Assembly (NCBI RefSeq): GCF_019097595.1
Contig: NC_080723.1
Location: 12,934,511 to 12,998,510, forward strand
DNA: 64,000 nt
Source: Hemibagrus wyckioides
Lineage: Eukaryota; Chordata; Actinopteri; Siluriformes; Bagridae
Direction: 5' to 3'
Shown here: positions 40,601 through 50,695 of the stretch, piece by piece
Layout of the letters: each line of letters opens with the position of its first letter
Position numbering within the stretch: position 1 is the stretch's first letter
The notes under the pieces: generated by a model
Seen by the model: only the letters and a program-made list of their open reading frames with translations
What the model was told of the DNA's origin: nothing
The model's database searches: none
Position numbers and translations under genes: made by a program

Positions 40601-43600
40601 ATTGTTATCAGAAAACGTGTTTGAGCCAGTATAGTCAGAAACTAAGCTCAGCATTTGTTTCTGCTTTTTGCTACTTTTACCATAAACACGTGCACACTTT
40701 TTCCTTTTCATTTCATCATTCCTTGGGAATAATTGGGAGAATGTGTTTTCATCATCAAAGAGATCTTTGAGGTCAGTGCCCAGCCCACTAGGGCTTATTG
40801 GTGGATCTTTATAACCCTCACAGTGGGAACTGCTTTCATCTGTGGGATAAGTCATTGTCTCACTTTTGATCGCAACTGAAGGATCCTCACATGGATCACA
40901 GATTTCTTTAATGCCAAGATATTCCCCAGAAATTGTATCATTTGCCTGTCCATTATTTTCTAAGGCATTTAGGCTTGCACAAATCTCTGGCTTTGCTGTG
41001 GTATTGTCTGCTTCAGCTGCATGGTGGTACATTTCAGGGCACTTAGGCAAAGCTGTTATCTCTTGCTCATCAATGCAAGCACTTTCTATGCACTGAATGT
41101 CTTCTGTGACTTTCACCTCTTGATAATTAGGACTGTTAGCTGTACTCAGTTTTCCACTTGACCTGGGACATTCTGGTTGTGTCATTGTGGGAAAATCGGG
41201 GGAAATGGCCTGTAATATGTCTGTTTTAAGTATACTAAGCAATTCGTCTGGGAAAGGGTCTTTCTTCACTAGTTTGTGCATGAACCCTTCGTTGGCGACA
41301 TCCATGCTCTTACTTCTTTTAACTTTGTTATTTTTCTTTGCTTTCTCAATTATTGGAGGCATGTCCTCCTTGTCATTACTCACTGTACTTTTGGAAACAA
41401 GTGATTCTTTTGGCTTGCCTTCAAATACTGAATTCAGAGCTGCTAGATCGCAATGTGTTACAGGTGTGGCATCAGTGCTGGGATTCAGCAACACCACTGG
41501 ATCAAGGATCCTCATGTTATCTTTCAGCTCCTTATCTACAGGGTGTGGCACAAAGCTTTGGCTGTTCAAAGGTGGCTTTTGGACAGTTATTACTTCACTT
41601 TTAACGGTGTGCTTCATGGCTTTGTGTCGCTTAAGTCCAGGTAGAGTACGGAAGTACATCAAGCATATTTCACACTGAAATTTCCCTTGAACTGCATTCT
41701 GTGTGCCACCCTTTTTCGGTGAGGACTTTACTTCTGACTGCTTTGTGCACTGTCCCATCATCGGCTTTGTCACACTTATGAAACTTATGGATCCGGTTGG
41801 TAATCGCTCTTTAGGATTTGGTGTTTCTTGAACATTGGACATAACAGGGTTCTGAGGCAATGCATCAAGCTTGAATGTAGTTATCTCACTTTCCACATTC
41901 TTAGCATCTGTCTTCCTCAGAAGATTGATGTTTAAGTCCATGTAATCAATAGAATCAAGGGGAACGTGACAAGTGCTTATAGTATCTTGGTGATGTTTTG
42001 AGAGTTGTTCTGTATCATCTGAAGCTCTATGTTCCACATGGTGATTATTGGTGGGTGAAATGCAGCAGTACTTAATATCATTTTGGTTTGCAGCGTCATG
42101 AAAATGCGGCATGTCCAGTTTGACCAAGTGATCATAGGTAGTTAATTCAAGCTCATTTTGAACATGTATTGGGCTGAGACGACAATTTGACGATAGCTGC
42201 GTATTTAGAGTCAGTGCACAAGCATTGAGGTTGAGGCTGTCTTTAGGGCTTGACTTAATGTTGGACTGAACATCAATATTTTTATTCAAAGTTTCAGAAC
42301 TTAGGCTGCAGCTAGTGAAATGTGTTTCGCTATAATCCATTGGGCTTAGTTTGAATTCATACAACGGGTCTTTGTTTTGGGTAACATCCAATATTTCTGA
42401 TTTCTCATTTGCCTCGTAAAAAGGTTGCTTGGAGATGCTGTCCACAGCTAACATTGTTCTGGGGCTAGATATTTTGCTTTCTGCTGTTTCTGCAAAGTTG
42501 AGATCGGAAGCAAATGAATTATTTATCTCTGTAGCTGTGTTCGATGACTCACATGTATGCAGTGACCTAGCAACATCCACATCTGCAGAACTCTTAAAAT
42601 TCAGCGTTTCATCAATCAAAGTAGGGCTAATTATGTTGATATTGGTCCAACAAGTTGATAACAGACTCTTTTCTCCTTGCAAAGATGAATTCTTTGTAGG
42701 AACATATGGAGAAACCAGTGGTGATGGACTAATTGGTGGTATAGATTCTAGTTTTGGATCCTCATTCCCATCGATTTGTGCATTCTCTCCACATAAATTG
42801 TGTGCATCAGAAAATGGCATTCTCAATGTGGCCCCACAGCTCTGAGCCACTCTGTCCATTTGTGATTGCTCTTGAGGGCTCACTGTGTCTGTGTCATTTC
42901 TCAGAATTTCATGTGACTTGCCACCTTCACTATGAGGAGACTTAATGCTCTCAAGGACAGAGGCATTATCTGGCATTACATTATCTCTTGCTCTCTCCAC
43001 TTTGTCAATTTCAGTTTCATCAGCTTGTTTTACTGATGCAGATTCAAGCATGGTTTTGCAATCTTTGGTAGCATTTGTTTCTATGAACATCTCTTTTGCT
43101 TGGCTGCTTTCTCGTTGGAGGGACTTTGTGCTTTCATCTTTTACCACATCTGGTAGTGTTGTCAAAGCATTTGGATTGCTGGGAGATTCCTCTAAATTAA
43201 AATCTTTGGTTCTTCTAGACTTCTGAACTTCTGGTTCAGGATTAACTTTCCGTGTCTCTGCTGGTGGTTCACAAGTTTTATGGTCAAATAAAACAGGTGG
43301 CAACTTTGATTCTTCAGAGTTGTTGACTGAAACACAAGTGCTCGCAGGTTGTAGCTCATTTACCTGTGTGTCCTTGTCATGCAGACTGACATCATTATTC
43401 TCAACATCACTGGAGTTTTCTGTTTTGTTACTTACATTTGACTCACAAATATCAGCTGAAATAAGCTTGGGTGGCTCCTCCGATGTTTTATTTAAATCTG
43501 ATGAGCACTCAGTAAGTTCTGCCACAGCGTATCTGGAGTCCACTTTTTCAGACTCATCTGGGAACACAGTCTTTTCTGTCTTATCATCATTCTCTTTTTC

Positions 43601-46600
43601 CAGCTCTTTGCTGCATTCTGTTTGCTGAACAGATGATTGAGCCGATTCCAGCCCCGATGACAAAGAATCTGAGATCACTTCTAGGCTTTTCTTGAGGTTT
43701 TCTGTGTATATTTCTTGTTCAATCATCTCTTCTGATTTGTTTGTAGCTGTGCCCAGAGGATCACTGCTCCCAGATTTTTCCTCATTGCTTAGTTCTGCTG
43801 ATTTCTCTGTGGACAGAATATTTAGTTCTGCACCACCCTTTACATGTAAGGTTTCTGGTCCTAAATGAATTGGGGTGTCTGTCACAGTGGAGTGTGTTGG
43901 GGTGTGAAGGCACTGTTGTCCACCCATTAAACCAAACTGAACTGGACTGGACCATGGCAGGTCAGGTTCAGAGAAAAGTTCTGAGTGGGAGTCGGTTGGT
44001 GCAGCAAGTCCTAAGCTTTCTGATGGGCAAACCACCTCCATGCTACTCTGATCACTCTCAGTTTCATGATCATCCAGTCTTAATGGTGAAAACTTACTCA
44101 TAGTCAAGTGTTTTGGTGGCTCATTGTCAAGTGGAGAAGGACTACTTAGCTTAGCTGACTGGAGCTGGCTCTCAAGTTCTGTCACAATTCTCTTTATCTC
44201 AAGCTCATCGTCAGAGACACACGCATTGAGATTTGGATGGTAGTCCATTATTTTCTCTGTCAGTGTGAAAGGGACTGGATTAAAGCAGGTCTTTTTATCA
44301 GTTGCTATGTCTGAATCCTCTTTGTACTGTGCAATCTCATCTGGTAGTTCAGGAGTCACATCAACCATCAGGCTCCAATCTCTCTGCTCTAGTAATGGTG
44401 AAAAGGATGACTCAAACAGCTCTTTCTTATCAGCTGCAGTCTCCATTGGACTGAAGCCTTCTTTGGTTAGTTGAATATCTGGGTACAGGTTATTGTCAAA
44501 TCCACCAACTGTCAGGTCAAACATTGATGTTGTATCGAATGAAAGGGGAGATTTCATAAGACTCTGTTCGTGTTCTAATGTATAAGGCATAAGACAGGCT
44601 CTGTCCTTCTGTGGGAGTGCATCATTAAGTTTAGCAGAAGATAAACACACTTCATCCATGAGTGAACTGCAAAGTGATGGTGGCTCAGAGAACAAGTCAC
44701 TCGGATCAGTCTTTGTCTCTTTGATTGCAGAAATATCATTACCAAAGGTGTCAAAGGAAGTCGGTGAGGATTCTGAATCTTGGTGCGACTCTTTGTTCTT
44801 ATGTAATGTTTTTCCCTTTGATGAAGCTTGATCCTTTTTGATTTCATTTTTGGTCTTCACTGAATTCATTGTTATGCCAGTCCTTCTGAGATGCATGCTA
44901 GCCTGTTTGTAATCTTTGTAGTCTTTGCTGAGTGGTGTGGCCTCCTCTGTGTTTGCAGCAATTCGCAATTCAGAGCCATAGTGGTCCATTTTTTCCTCTA
45001 CCTCTACTCTGGTGGTTTTGAATCTTGCAAGGCTGACAGTACTTTTAGTCAAGGTGTGCTCTGATGCAGTCTCTTCTGTTGTACTGATGACATTTGAACA
45101 CTTTGACGTAGTAAAACTGTCTTTGAGTTCAGAGAGTAGAATCTTATCAGTGCTATAATGTTTTGTGTTTTTGGTGAAGGTCAAAGCTAATGATGTACTT
45201 GACTCTTTTAGTATTCTTTGTGGAGATCTTTCCTGATCAAAGGATTCCTGGTCTTTTTTCCTTATCTCCACTCTTTTTTCACAGTCTGAATCTGTGCGAT
45301 CAATGCTTTTAGGGCTACTGATGCTCTCGCTAGAGACACTTACAGATGTGCTGAGTTCACTGCTGGTTGAAGATCTGCTGCTCCGTCTTCGCACCCTCTG
45401 ATGGCCAGATATTTCATTTATTGAAGGTGGGGAGACAGTTCCAGCTTTCTTCAATTCAAAACTCTCTATCTTGTCTTGCTTCCATGGACTTTCCCTGTTC
45501 TTATCTGCTCTTATTCTTCCTTTACATTCTTTTGTATATGTGTACTTGCAACGGATGCTCTGACTAAGGCGTCCCTGGCTGGATATCTTCACAGGCTCAC
45601 AGTCCTCATCTGAATCGGAGATGTAATCATACTCCCTGAACGTAGGATTCTGTACTGTGGGCGTGACCCTTTCCATCACAAGTGAGAACTGCATGTTTTT
45701 AGTGCCTTTTACATTGAGCTTATGAAGCTTATTTTTCTGCTGAACTATTTTGTGAATGAGCTCCTTACTCCAACTCCCTCCACTAATCCTTTTTCTTTTC
45801 CTCTCCTTCACAATTGGCTTCTGAGGTGTGGAACTCCTAGTGGCAGATGGGGATTGAGGAGTAGGCGTTTTAACTGACGGAGTGATGCTTTGTAAAGTTT
45901 TAAGTCCACCTCTTTCTGAAAACTTTCTGGACAGGAGAAACCTAGGACCAAGCTCACTTTCATCTGCTGTCTTATCCGACTTCTGTGTCTCTTTTACCCA
46001 CTCTGTACGCGTGTTAGATTCCTCCAAAGTGGATTCCCTCTTTACAAGAGAGGTCTCCTCTCTGGTACCCTCTTTATGTGCATCCGAATCCCGGTTATTT
46101 TCTTTGTAGGTAACATCAGCATGTTTGCTTTCAGCAGTAATGCAGTCAAAGTCAGCATCAAAGGTATACTTTTGCTGTGTTAATGATTTTTCACTGGATG
46201 TGAATTCATGCTTACTCCGGCTCTCATGCATCACAGAGTCTTTGGTTTTTAGAGTCTGTCTACTAGATGAGCATTTCGTAGTGGTGATCTCATCATCTGC
46301 AAACGCATCAATAAAGCTACTATCAATTTCTGCGTTGTCTGACTGATAACCCAGGCCATTCAATGCCTCGGTAATGAGACTGTCTAACTTAGCATCTTCC
46401 ATCTCTAAGTCAGGAAGTGGTGCAGATGGCAGCATGAGTTTCATTGGATCATCTTTTGATTCAACTTTGGTTACACTGTCAGTCATTATCTCCCCATTCT
46501 TGTTAAGCCCTAGCAGGGACATCTGCAAATCAGATGAACTCCGTGACATGGCAAAATTGGTACCAGATGAAATAGCCTTTGTGTGATCTGCATGAAATTT

Positions 46601-49168
46601 TCGTGTATCTTCCACTTTCCGGATATCTTTGAAGTCGTTTTGTGCAAATGTATGCTGTCCACAGTATTGCTTATGGTCAAGAAAAGAAGCCAGGTTGTTA
46701 AAATTCTGATCACACTGCTTGCATGTGAGAAGTACATCCAGTTGGTCAAGGTTTGCTGTGGCTAGAGAGCTAGCTAATAGCTGATGAGCTGAATATGGTG
46801 GTGGTGGACGCTGCTCCATTCCATAGCTGTCCAAGCAACCTTTCCCGCTTTCCACATTAGATTTTCCCTGTCTGATATTTGAAGAAAAACTCACAATATT
46901 GTCTTTGGATTTTTCTTGGTTGTACCGCAGGCTGTGGGAAACATCTGAATGGTAGTGATGCTGATTAGAACTCAGGTTGTCTAGCGATGCCTTACTTTGA
47001 GCCTGGTTATAAAATTGAGATGGAGATGCCTTCTGGCTGTCATCAGAGCTGCTGCTGGCAGGGCTAGTAGAGTCTGGTGAAAGAGAGGAACATGTGCTGC
47101 TAGCCATTTGGTTTTGCATGGGTGAATGTGAGGGTGAATCATACGGGGACACCATCATTAGTTCCATAGACGGACCATGTAATGGGGGGTAACTGGGGGT
47201 CCTTGGTGTGGACCCATGCACCGCATGATTTACAGCGAAGTATAATGACTTGTTTTTGGCATCTCCAACTTGGTTTTGGCTTGATTCCAGTTTATTTGTA
47301 AACTGACATGGTGATATTGTACTGCATCCCTGCTTGACACTGTCTTGCCTCATTTTTGAAAAAGCTTCACTAGGTTTATTGTTGGGAAATTCGTTAGAGT
47401 TTTTCTGTGTGCTATTTTTTTGAGACTTGCTATCCTCTTTCCAGTCAGAGGGAGTTATCAAAAAAGCCATTTGCTGATTACTAAGTTGCCTGGAAAGCTC
47501 AATCCTGTTTTGGTTTGGCATGGCTGCAGTAAGACGGATCTGTTGCCAGGGCATGCGGCTGTTAATTCCTGCATTTTGTCTTTGCTCAAGGGGAGGTTGG
47601 CACTGAAATGGGTACGTGGTGGAGTTCTGATCTAAAGGTAATGGGAAGGCTTTGTTGGGCCCTTCCCAGGGTTGTGCTACTCTGTTGTTTTTATCAAGTG
47701 GTGCCGAGCCCACATGGATGATATTTGTTGGGGAACTGTTGTAATTCTTTTTTGAAAACTGTATTTGGGGAACTTGACTCTGTGCAATATTTCTGATGTG
47801 ATGTACACTGCCTTGAACAAGAATTCTTTGAGTAGAAGTACTGTTTTTTGAATGGCAACCTCTTTTGCCCCCTACCGTAGCACCTATATCCCTAGAGTCT
47901 ACTGGACAATAATTATCTGATTTGTCAGATAAAGCACCCTTTTTCTTCTCTGGTTGTTGATTGTTTGATTCTTTGCTATCACTATTACTAACACCATCAC
48001 CTATGTTTCTTGTGCAATGCACAGATGATGGTATAGCATGGGAAGTCTGCACATACTGGGGAGGTTTGGAGTGTAAAGAATATTGCCTGTCCTCTGACTG
48101 TTCGTAACTCAGTTTTGCATTGCTTTGCACAACCTCATGCTCCTCCCCAGAAGTCTGAAAAGAGAATGAGTTTTGGATCACTTGGTTAGAACCCAAAGAT
48201 GCTTCAATCAGATCTTGCGGCTGTGGGTTCTGATCACAGGGAAAAGAATCTGCATTATCCAGCAATGGATATCCATACTGAAAAGGTAATGGGACAAAGC
48301 TATTGGGTTTGTTCACTTCCACAACATTGGTAGACTTTTGTGATGGGACCCCAAAACTAGCATTACTGAAAGCCCTGTCAGGAGACTGCCACATGTCAGC
48401 TCCACTCAGCTGAAAGTCAGGGAAAAGCATTTGGTTGACAGGTTGCGTGTTGTTGGTCTCCAATGCACCAGGTTGCTGCTGAGGTGCAGTTGTTGCTGGG
48501 TGCTGGTGAGAAGAGCCCCCTGCTGCAGAGCCCACTACTTGTGAGGTATAGTTCGGAGAAATGAGGTTAGAGCCCTCCTGGAAACGGTTGAGGTTGAACT
48601 CCTCCTGCTGCAGTTCTGCCTCTCGTTCTGGGATATTTGGTACATGAAACCTGTAGCTGCCTGATACAGGGCCACGGCTAGCCTCCAGCTTCTTGGGAGG
48701 TGAAAGCTTCTGCTGTGGATAGGCTATCCCTATTGTGGGATTGGAACGTGAATTGGTAGTACTCAGTCTGCACAGCTGCTGTGGTTTAGCACTCTCTGCT
48801 TTTCCTGACTTTTTCCCCTTATCCCGAATACGACTTTTCCCACTGGGAGACTGAGGACTGACCTTGCCATTAGGCCATGTTCTATCACTGGCAAAGTTCG
48901 AACGGTTCTGTAGTGACTTGAAATCAATTTTTCCTGCCTGCTGTGGCCGGATAACAGCTTCACGTTGTTGAGTGTTGTCTTTCTCCTTTTCTACAAACTT
49001 AGTATTATTGTTAACAGTCTGTGACTCCACACACACATTCTGAAAGTGCTCAGGGGATCCTTTCGACGCTTTCTCGTTGAACTGCTCACTTGCAAGCTTC
49101 TTTTCTTCCGGGTTATTCTCTGCATCCAGCTCTTTGGTGGCATATGTCCGTTTAGCCTCTCCTGCCAT
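37604..49168 (-). CDS. znf469: znf469, giant C2H2 zinc-finger protein (single coding exon, 3,854 aa)
   Basis: ZNF469 is a very large nuclear zinc-finger protein, probably a regulator of extracellular-matrix genes; human loss causes brittle cornea syndrome. The 3,854-codon frame is close to human (about 3,900 aa). Signature words match human as remembered: STCSSLSPDSTSPASSSSDD, a PPPPY motif (788-792), then LDQLDVLLTCKQCDQNF and HKQYC, a C2HC finger (C816, C819, H832, C836). C2H2 fingers follow at C2499, C3043, C3071, C3103, C3245, C3273 and C3326, most in the C-terminal quarter; a CELC pair at 3310-3313 looks like an incomplete finger. Between them lies long Ser/Thr- and acid-rich, probably disordered sequence with a basic KERKRKR patch near 1,120. 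The ATG at 49168 has A at -3 and G at +4, and an in-frame TGA lies seven codons upstream. It converges on kras. Plus-strand frames inside it are shadows. Confidence 0.92.
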   Translation of the reverse strand: MAGEAKRTYATKELDAENNPEEKKLASEQFNEKASKGSPEHFQNVCVESQTVNNNTKFVEKEKDNTQQREAVIRPQQAGKIDFKSLQNRSNFASDRTWPNGKVSPQSPSGKSRIRDKGKKSGKAESAKPQQLCRLSTTNSRSNPTIGIAYPQQKLSPPKKLEASRGPVSGSYRFHVPNIPEREAELQQEEFNLNRFQEGSNLISPNYTSQVVGSAAGGSSHQHPATTAPQQQPGALETNNTQPVNQMLFPDFQLSGADMWQSPDRAFSNASFGVPSQKSTNVVEVNKPNSFVPLPFQYGYPLLDNADSFPCDQNPQPQDLIEASLGSNQVIQNSFSFQTSGEEHEVVQSNAKLSYEQSEDRQYSLHSKPPQYVQTSHAIPSSVHCTRNIGDGVSNSDSKESNNQQPEKKKGALSDKSDNYCPVDSRDIGATVGGKRGCHSKNSTSTQRILVQGSVHHIRNIAQSQVPQIQFSKKNYNSSPTNIIHVGSAPLDKNNRVAQPWEGPNKAFPLPLDQNSTTYPFQCQPPLEQRQNAGINSRMPWQQIRLTAAMPNQNRIELSRQLSNQQMAFLITPSDWKEDSKSQKNSTQKNSNEFPNNKPSEAFSKMRQDSVKQGCSTISPCQFTNKLESSQNQVGDAKNKSLYFAVNHAVHGSTPRTPSYPPLHGPSMELMMVSPYDSPSHSPMQNQMASSTCSSLSPDSTSPASSSSDDSQKASPSQFYNQAQSKASLDNLSSNQHHYHSDVSHSLRYNQEKSKDNIVSFSSNIRQGKSNVESGKGCLDSYGMEQRPPPPYSAHQLLASSLATANLDQLDVLLTCKQCDQNFNNLASFLDHKQYCGQHTFAQNDFKDIRKVEDTRKFHADHTKAISSGTNFAMSRSSSDLQMSLLGLNKNGEIMTDSVTKVESKDDPMKLMLPSAPLPDLEMEDAKLDSLITEALNGLGYQSDNAEIDSSFIDAFADDEITTTKCSSSRQTLKTKDSVMHESRSKHEFTSSEKSLTQQKYTFDADFDCITAESKHADVTYKENNRDSDAHKEGTREETSLVKRESTLEESNTRTEWVKETQKSDKTADESELGPRFLLSRKFSERGGLKTLQSITPSVKTPTPQSPSATRSSTPQKPIVKERKRKRISGGSWSKELIHKIVQQKNKLHKLNVKGTKNMQFSLVMERVTPTVQNPTFREYDYISDSDEDCEPVKISSQGRLSQSIRCKYTYTKECKGRIRADKNRESPWKQDKIESFELKKAGTVSPPSINEISGHQRVRRRSSRSSTSSELSTSVSVSSESISSPKSIDRTDSDCEKRVEIRKKDQESFDQERSPQRILKESSTSLALTFTKNTKHYSTDKILLSELKDSFTTSKCSNVISTTEETASEHTLTKSTVSLARFKTTRVEVEEKMDHYGSELRIAANTEEATPLSKDYKDYKQASMHLRRTGITMNSVKTKNEIKKDQASSKGKTLHKNKESHQDSESSPTSFDTFGNDISAIKETKTDPSDLFSEPPSLCSSLMDEVCLSSAKLNDALPQKDRACLMPYTLEHEQSLMKSPLSFDTTSMFDLTVGGFDNNLYPDIQLTKEGFSPMETAADKKELFESSFSPLLEQRDWSLMVDVTPELPDEIAQYKEDSDIATDKKTCFNPVPFTLTEKIMDYHPNLNACVSDDELEIKRIVTELESQLQSAKLSSPSPLDNEPPKHLTMSKFSPLRLDDHETESDQSSMEVVCPSESLGLAAPTDSHSELFSEPDLPWSSPVQFGLMGGQQCLHTPTHSTVTDTPIHLGPETLHVKGGAELNILSTEKSAELSNEEKSGSSDPLGTATNKSEEMIEQEIYTENLKKSLEVISDSLSSGLESAQSSVQQTECSKELEKENDDKTEKTVFPDESEKVDSRYAVAELTECSSDLNKTSEEPPKLISADICESNVSNKTENSSDVENNDVSLHDKDTQVNELQPASTCVSVNNSEESKLPPVLFDHKTCEPPAETRKVNPEPEVQKSRRTKDFNLEESPSNPNALTTLPDVVKDESTKSLQRESSQAKEMFIETNATKDCKTMLESASVKQADETEIDKVERARDNVMPDNASVLESIKSPHSEGGKSHEILRNDTDTVSPQEQSQMDRVAQSCGATLRMPFSDAHNLCGENAQIDGNEDPKLESIPPISPSPLVSPYVPTKNSSLQGEKSLLSTCWTNINIISPTLIDETLNFKSSADVDVARSLHTCESSNTATEINNSFASDLNFAETAESKISSPRTMLAVDSISKQPFYEANEKSEILDVTQNKDPLYEFKLSPMDYSETHFTSCSLSSETLNKNIDVQSNIKSSPKDSLNLNACALTLNTQLSSNCRLSPIHVQNELELTTYDHLVKLDMPHFHDAANQNDIKYCCISPTNNHHVEHRASDDTEQLSKHHQDTISTCHVPLDSIDYMDLNINLLRKTDAKNVESEITTFKLDALPQNPVMSNVQETPNPKERLPTGSISFISVTKPMMGQCTKQSEVKSSPKKGGTQNAVQGKFQCEICLMYFRTLPGLKRHKAMKHTVKSEVITVQKPPLNSQSFVPHPVDKELKDNMRILDPVVLLNPSTDATPVTHCDLAALNSVFEGKPKESLVSKSTVSNDKEDMPPIIEKAKKNNKVKRSKSMDVANEGFMHKLVKKDPFPDELLSILKTDILQAISPDFPTMTQPECPRSSGKLSTANSPNYQEVKVTEDIQCIESACIDEQEITALPKCPEMYHHAAEADNTTAKPEICASLNALENNGQANDTISGEYLGIKEICDPCEDPSVAIKSETMTYPTDESSSHCEGYKDPPISPSGLGTDLKDLFDDENTFSQLFPRNDEMKRKKCARVYGKSSKKQKQMLSLVSDYTGSNTFSDNNEEYTKKPDNVFASSLEEHCEYETISLDDAKMLEMCHKSTLKSSPQKGFPQDVTTDHQVGHEDTQEARIGDFLCHTEDDILQPAVNLNGSEDRNIDTGSDAKENCKSDEPCPLQLVCVQDNVPRYPSIDIQNFNTTFQLPEMPLFESERDMSVVEAIVPKKSPKKTTECRNRKRIETGLKPKDKQYKCKVCFTWFLTLGELDFHKLSHNPSPPPTCYMCVQRKFSSREQLRDHLREKHVKNKAGVWTCGMCLKEISDVWMYNEHLREHATQFARKGQSQSSLLDMPGCFMQENAVKNFISSIMQHQSKKSIRGENAKSSKEERKASTDVSGVEQKSSDTCEPETIKSKVGSAGGGNKHSIFTPLEVLPKADTTPKNVEMHPNCKDPSRDCHHCGKQFPKPFKLQRHLVVHNLQKIFMCHKCPVSYQQAKELKDHLKSEHEEVDEPDSKHTTLYTCELCADVMHVIKKSFICSTCNYTFSKKEQFDRHMEKHLAGGSKIFKFRGVVRPCKSKEDEFDMPANKKRKILPENSQENSLNINSIQSVHIQQTTDIQGLKPVTNNSCNSTDEDKLPTDTNNTSVKIEDVVEDLSGALEQHQSQMTSAENTLNTKTTTKEEDNEDLHMTHTHDIPDTDTKEVGTDYKASLNEICDVKVEDDCGATQTTSKMPIPNESNVPNNKMKEGNDLLDANEKECNSDLCSLQFPNQTSKSVQSNQTEDLLPNVIRLPSLSNEINHLRRDQINECASTGNENEQIINNNDQSISVLGKERTSVKSEENVKQCLDNSTKSESITVTDAAGVNQTKISLSSVPAEDKDCVKLKKRKDLKTLPSLPRTAPAVTRENLGIDPKVKKKFRSNKCERAAGQRKGDISADYPVLTSVKDEMTSNKIVSKHKTGTLDLQPKRGSDNFSPKKEELVRHLNWDCRGKKGVPGRAIHSATSKVSVTSMSNSFNKSRPKLGVKSVDTQSYHTAESHNSLLSKLFGQRLTGFKIPLRKDTSESIN

Positions 49169-49201
49169 GATGCCGACGTGGCTGATTCAGCAGGCTGCTC
49201 C

Positions 49202-49231
49202 TTATCTATGGAGTCTGTCACACAATGACAT
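49202..49231 (-). promoter_or_regulatory. uORF 2 of znf469 (9 codons)
   Basis: The frame reads MSLCDRLHR followed by TAA and ends 33 bases before the main ATG, a short distance for reinitiation. The start context is A at -3, T at +4. Confidence 0.5.
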
Positions 49232-49297
49232 TCTGCTGTAGTCTGGAACAATCTCCAGTGGCAATGAGCAGCAAGAACGAGATTATATTATCTTCTC

Positions 49298-49342
49298 TTA
49301 TCTCCTCATTTCATCAATAAGCAATTGATCATCTGTCATCAT
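49298..49342 (-). promoter_or_regulatory. uORF 1 of znf469 (14 codons)
   Basis: The frame reads MMTDDQLLIDEMRR followed by TAA, starting ten bases into the exon. It ends 129 bases before the main ATG. Such a frame could lower or modulate translation of the main protein. Confidence 0.5.
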
Positions 49343-49351
49343 CTTGAACCC

Positions 49352-50516
49352 CTGGAGGGAGAGGAGAGAAGATAAAGAAACAGGATGTCAGGACTGTCAA
49401 TTCTCGTTGCACCCACAATACACTGATCCAGAATTAAACTGAAATTAATAATAATAAAAATTTAAGACCAAATTTACATGACATGTTTGACTAAAAAAAA
49501 AGGTACTACACATGTGTAGTGTTTGCCACTTGAACATTTACTTTAAAAGTCAAGAATTGTGGAGCTACAGCCATATTTCCATATAACCATATCTCACCAT
49601 AAGAGGGCAGTATTATATCAGTTTTGAAAAAAAAAAAATAAAAATACAAAAAAATAAAATAAAAATAATTCACCAAACCTATACTTGTCAATAAGCACGA
49701 CTATTCAAAATATGCTGCCAGGTATTCTTCGAAAGCTGTTCAAAAAGTTGCCAGTTGTTCTTGACAGTATATGTAATAATTTACTTATACTGACAACAGT
49801 GATTTGAACTGTCAGATAACTATTCTGGTGTGAAAATGACCCCATCTTTATTTACTTTAAATGTAAACTGTGAAATGCTGTGATTTTTTTTTTTCTTCTC
49901 TTGTTGTGATTCAATATACTGCTTCTTAAACCAGGGCTTAGTTCTGTTTGTTCTTCTGCTCCTCTGCCAAACACTAGGAATTCATTACATTCCATGTCAA
50001 TCATTAGCTTGCCATAGAAAATATCTCAGGCTTATTATTTTCATTTGCAGTGAATGATTGCGTGATACTCATAAGTTGTGAGTTTTGAGATGGGACAGGT
50101 GTTTGTCATTCTTAAGACATCTCAGACACTGCTTCTATCCAAGTTTACTTTGGCCTCCTGCAGCTTAGTTTGTGCTTATGCTATAAGTATTTAGCAGCAG
50201 AATTTATATGATGGTTAACCAAAAGCCCACCTTACTGCTGTCTGGCTCAGCTTTTGCTGAAGTTTAAATTAGTGATAAAGTTAAGTATAATGGTCTATTC
50301 GTGTGAGTTTCTGGCAAGTTACCAAGGTCCAAGAAGCTGACTGCACACATAAGGCAGAAATCAAGACTATTTCACAACAGAGATGAAAAAGACCATAGGG
50401 CAGCACACATCTTCCACATTCATATCACTCAAGCATTCTTTTTCCAGTAATAAATTTATTATTGTGACGGTGGATCTGGAGTGCACCCCGGGAACTATGG
50501 CACAAGGCAGGAATAC
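49352..50516. other. znf469 upstream intron, no exon seen
   Basis: AT-rich DNA with an A-rich tract near 49,627-49,668 and a T run near 49,887. No coding or RNA feature is recognised. Confidence 0.5.
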
Positions 50517-50559
50517 GCTAGATAGATAGACAGATAGACAGATAGATAGACAGATAGAC

Positions 50560-50618
<59 letters not shown>

Positions 50619-50619
50619 C

Positions 50620-50695
<76 letters not shown>
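50517..50695. repeat. (GATA)n/(GACA)n tetranucleotide array
   Basis: About 44 GATA units with scattered GACA units, mostly in the first third. This is the Bkm-type simple repeat known from many vertebrate genomes. The minus-strand open frame of LSIY units is an artefact. Confidence 0.97.

Larger units (their letters stand above)
49169..49351 (-). other. znf469: znf469 5' UTR part of the coding exon
   Basis: On the minus strand a pyrimidine-rich acceptor, CTCTCCCTCCAG|GGGTTC, places the exon start at 49351, 183 bases before the ATG. The leader contains two AUG uORFs (listed separately). The upstream untranslated exon was not found. Confidence 0.55.

Noticed and set aside
37731..47635. Many plus-strand frames of 60-160 codons inside the znf469 exon
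   Set aside because: They are antisense shadows of one long coding exon.
48991..49251. 86-codon frame overlapping the znf469 start in another frame
   Set aside because: Its first codon is TTG, not ATG (MFQTT reads from TTG), so it is not a credible uORF.
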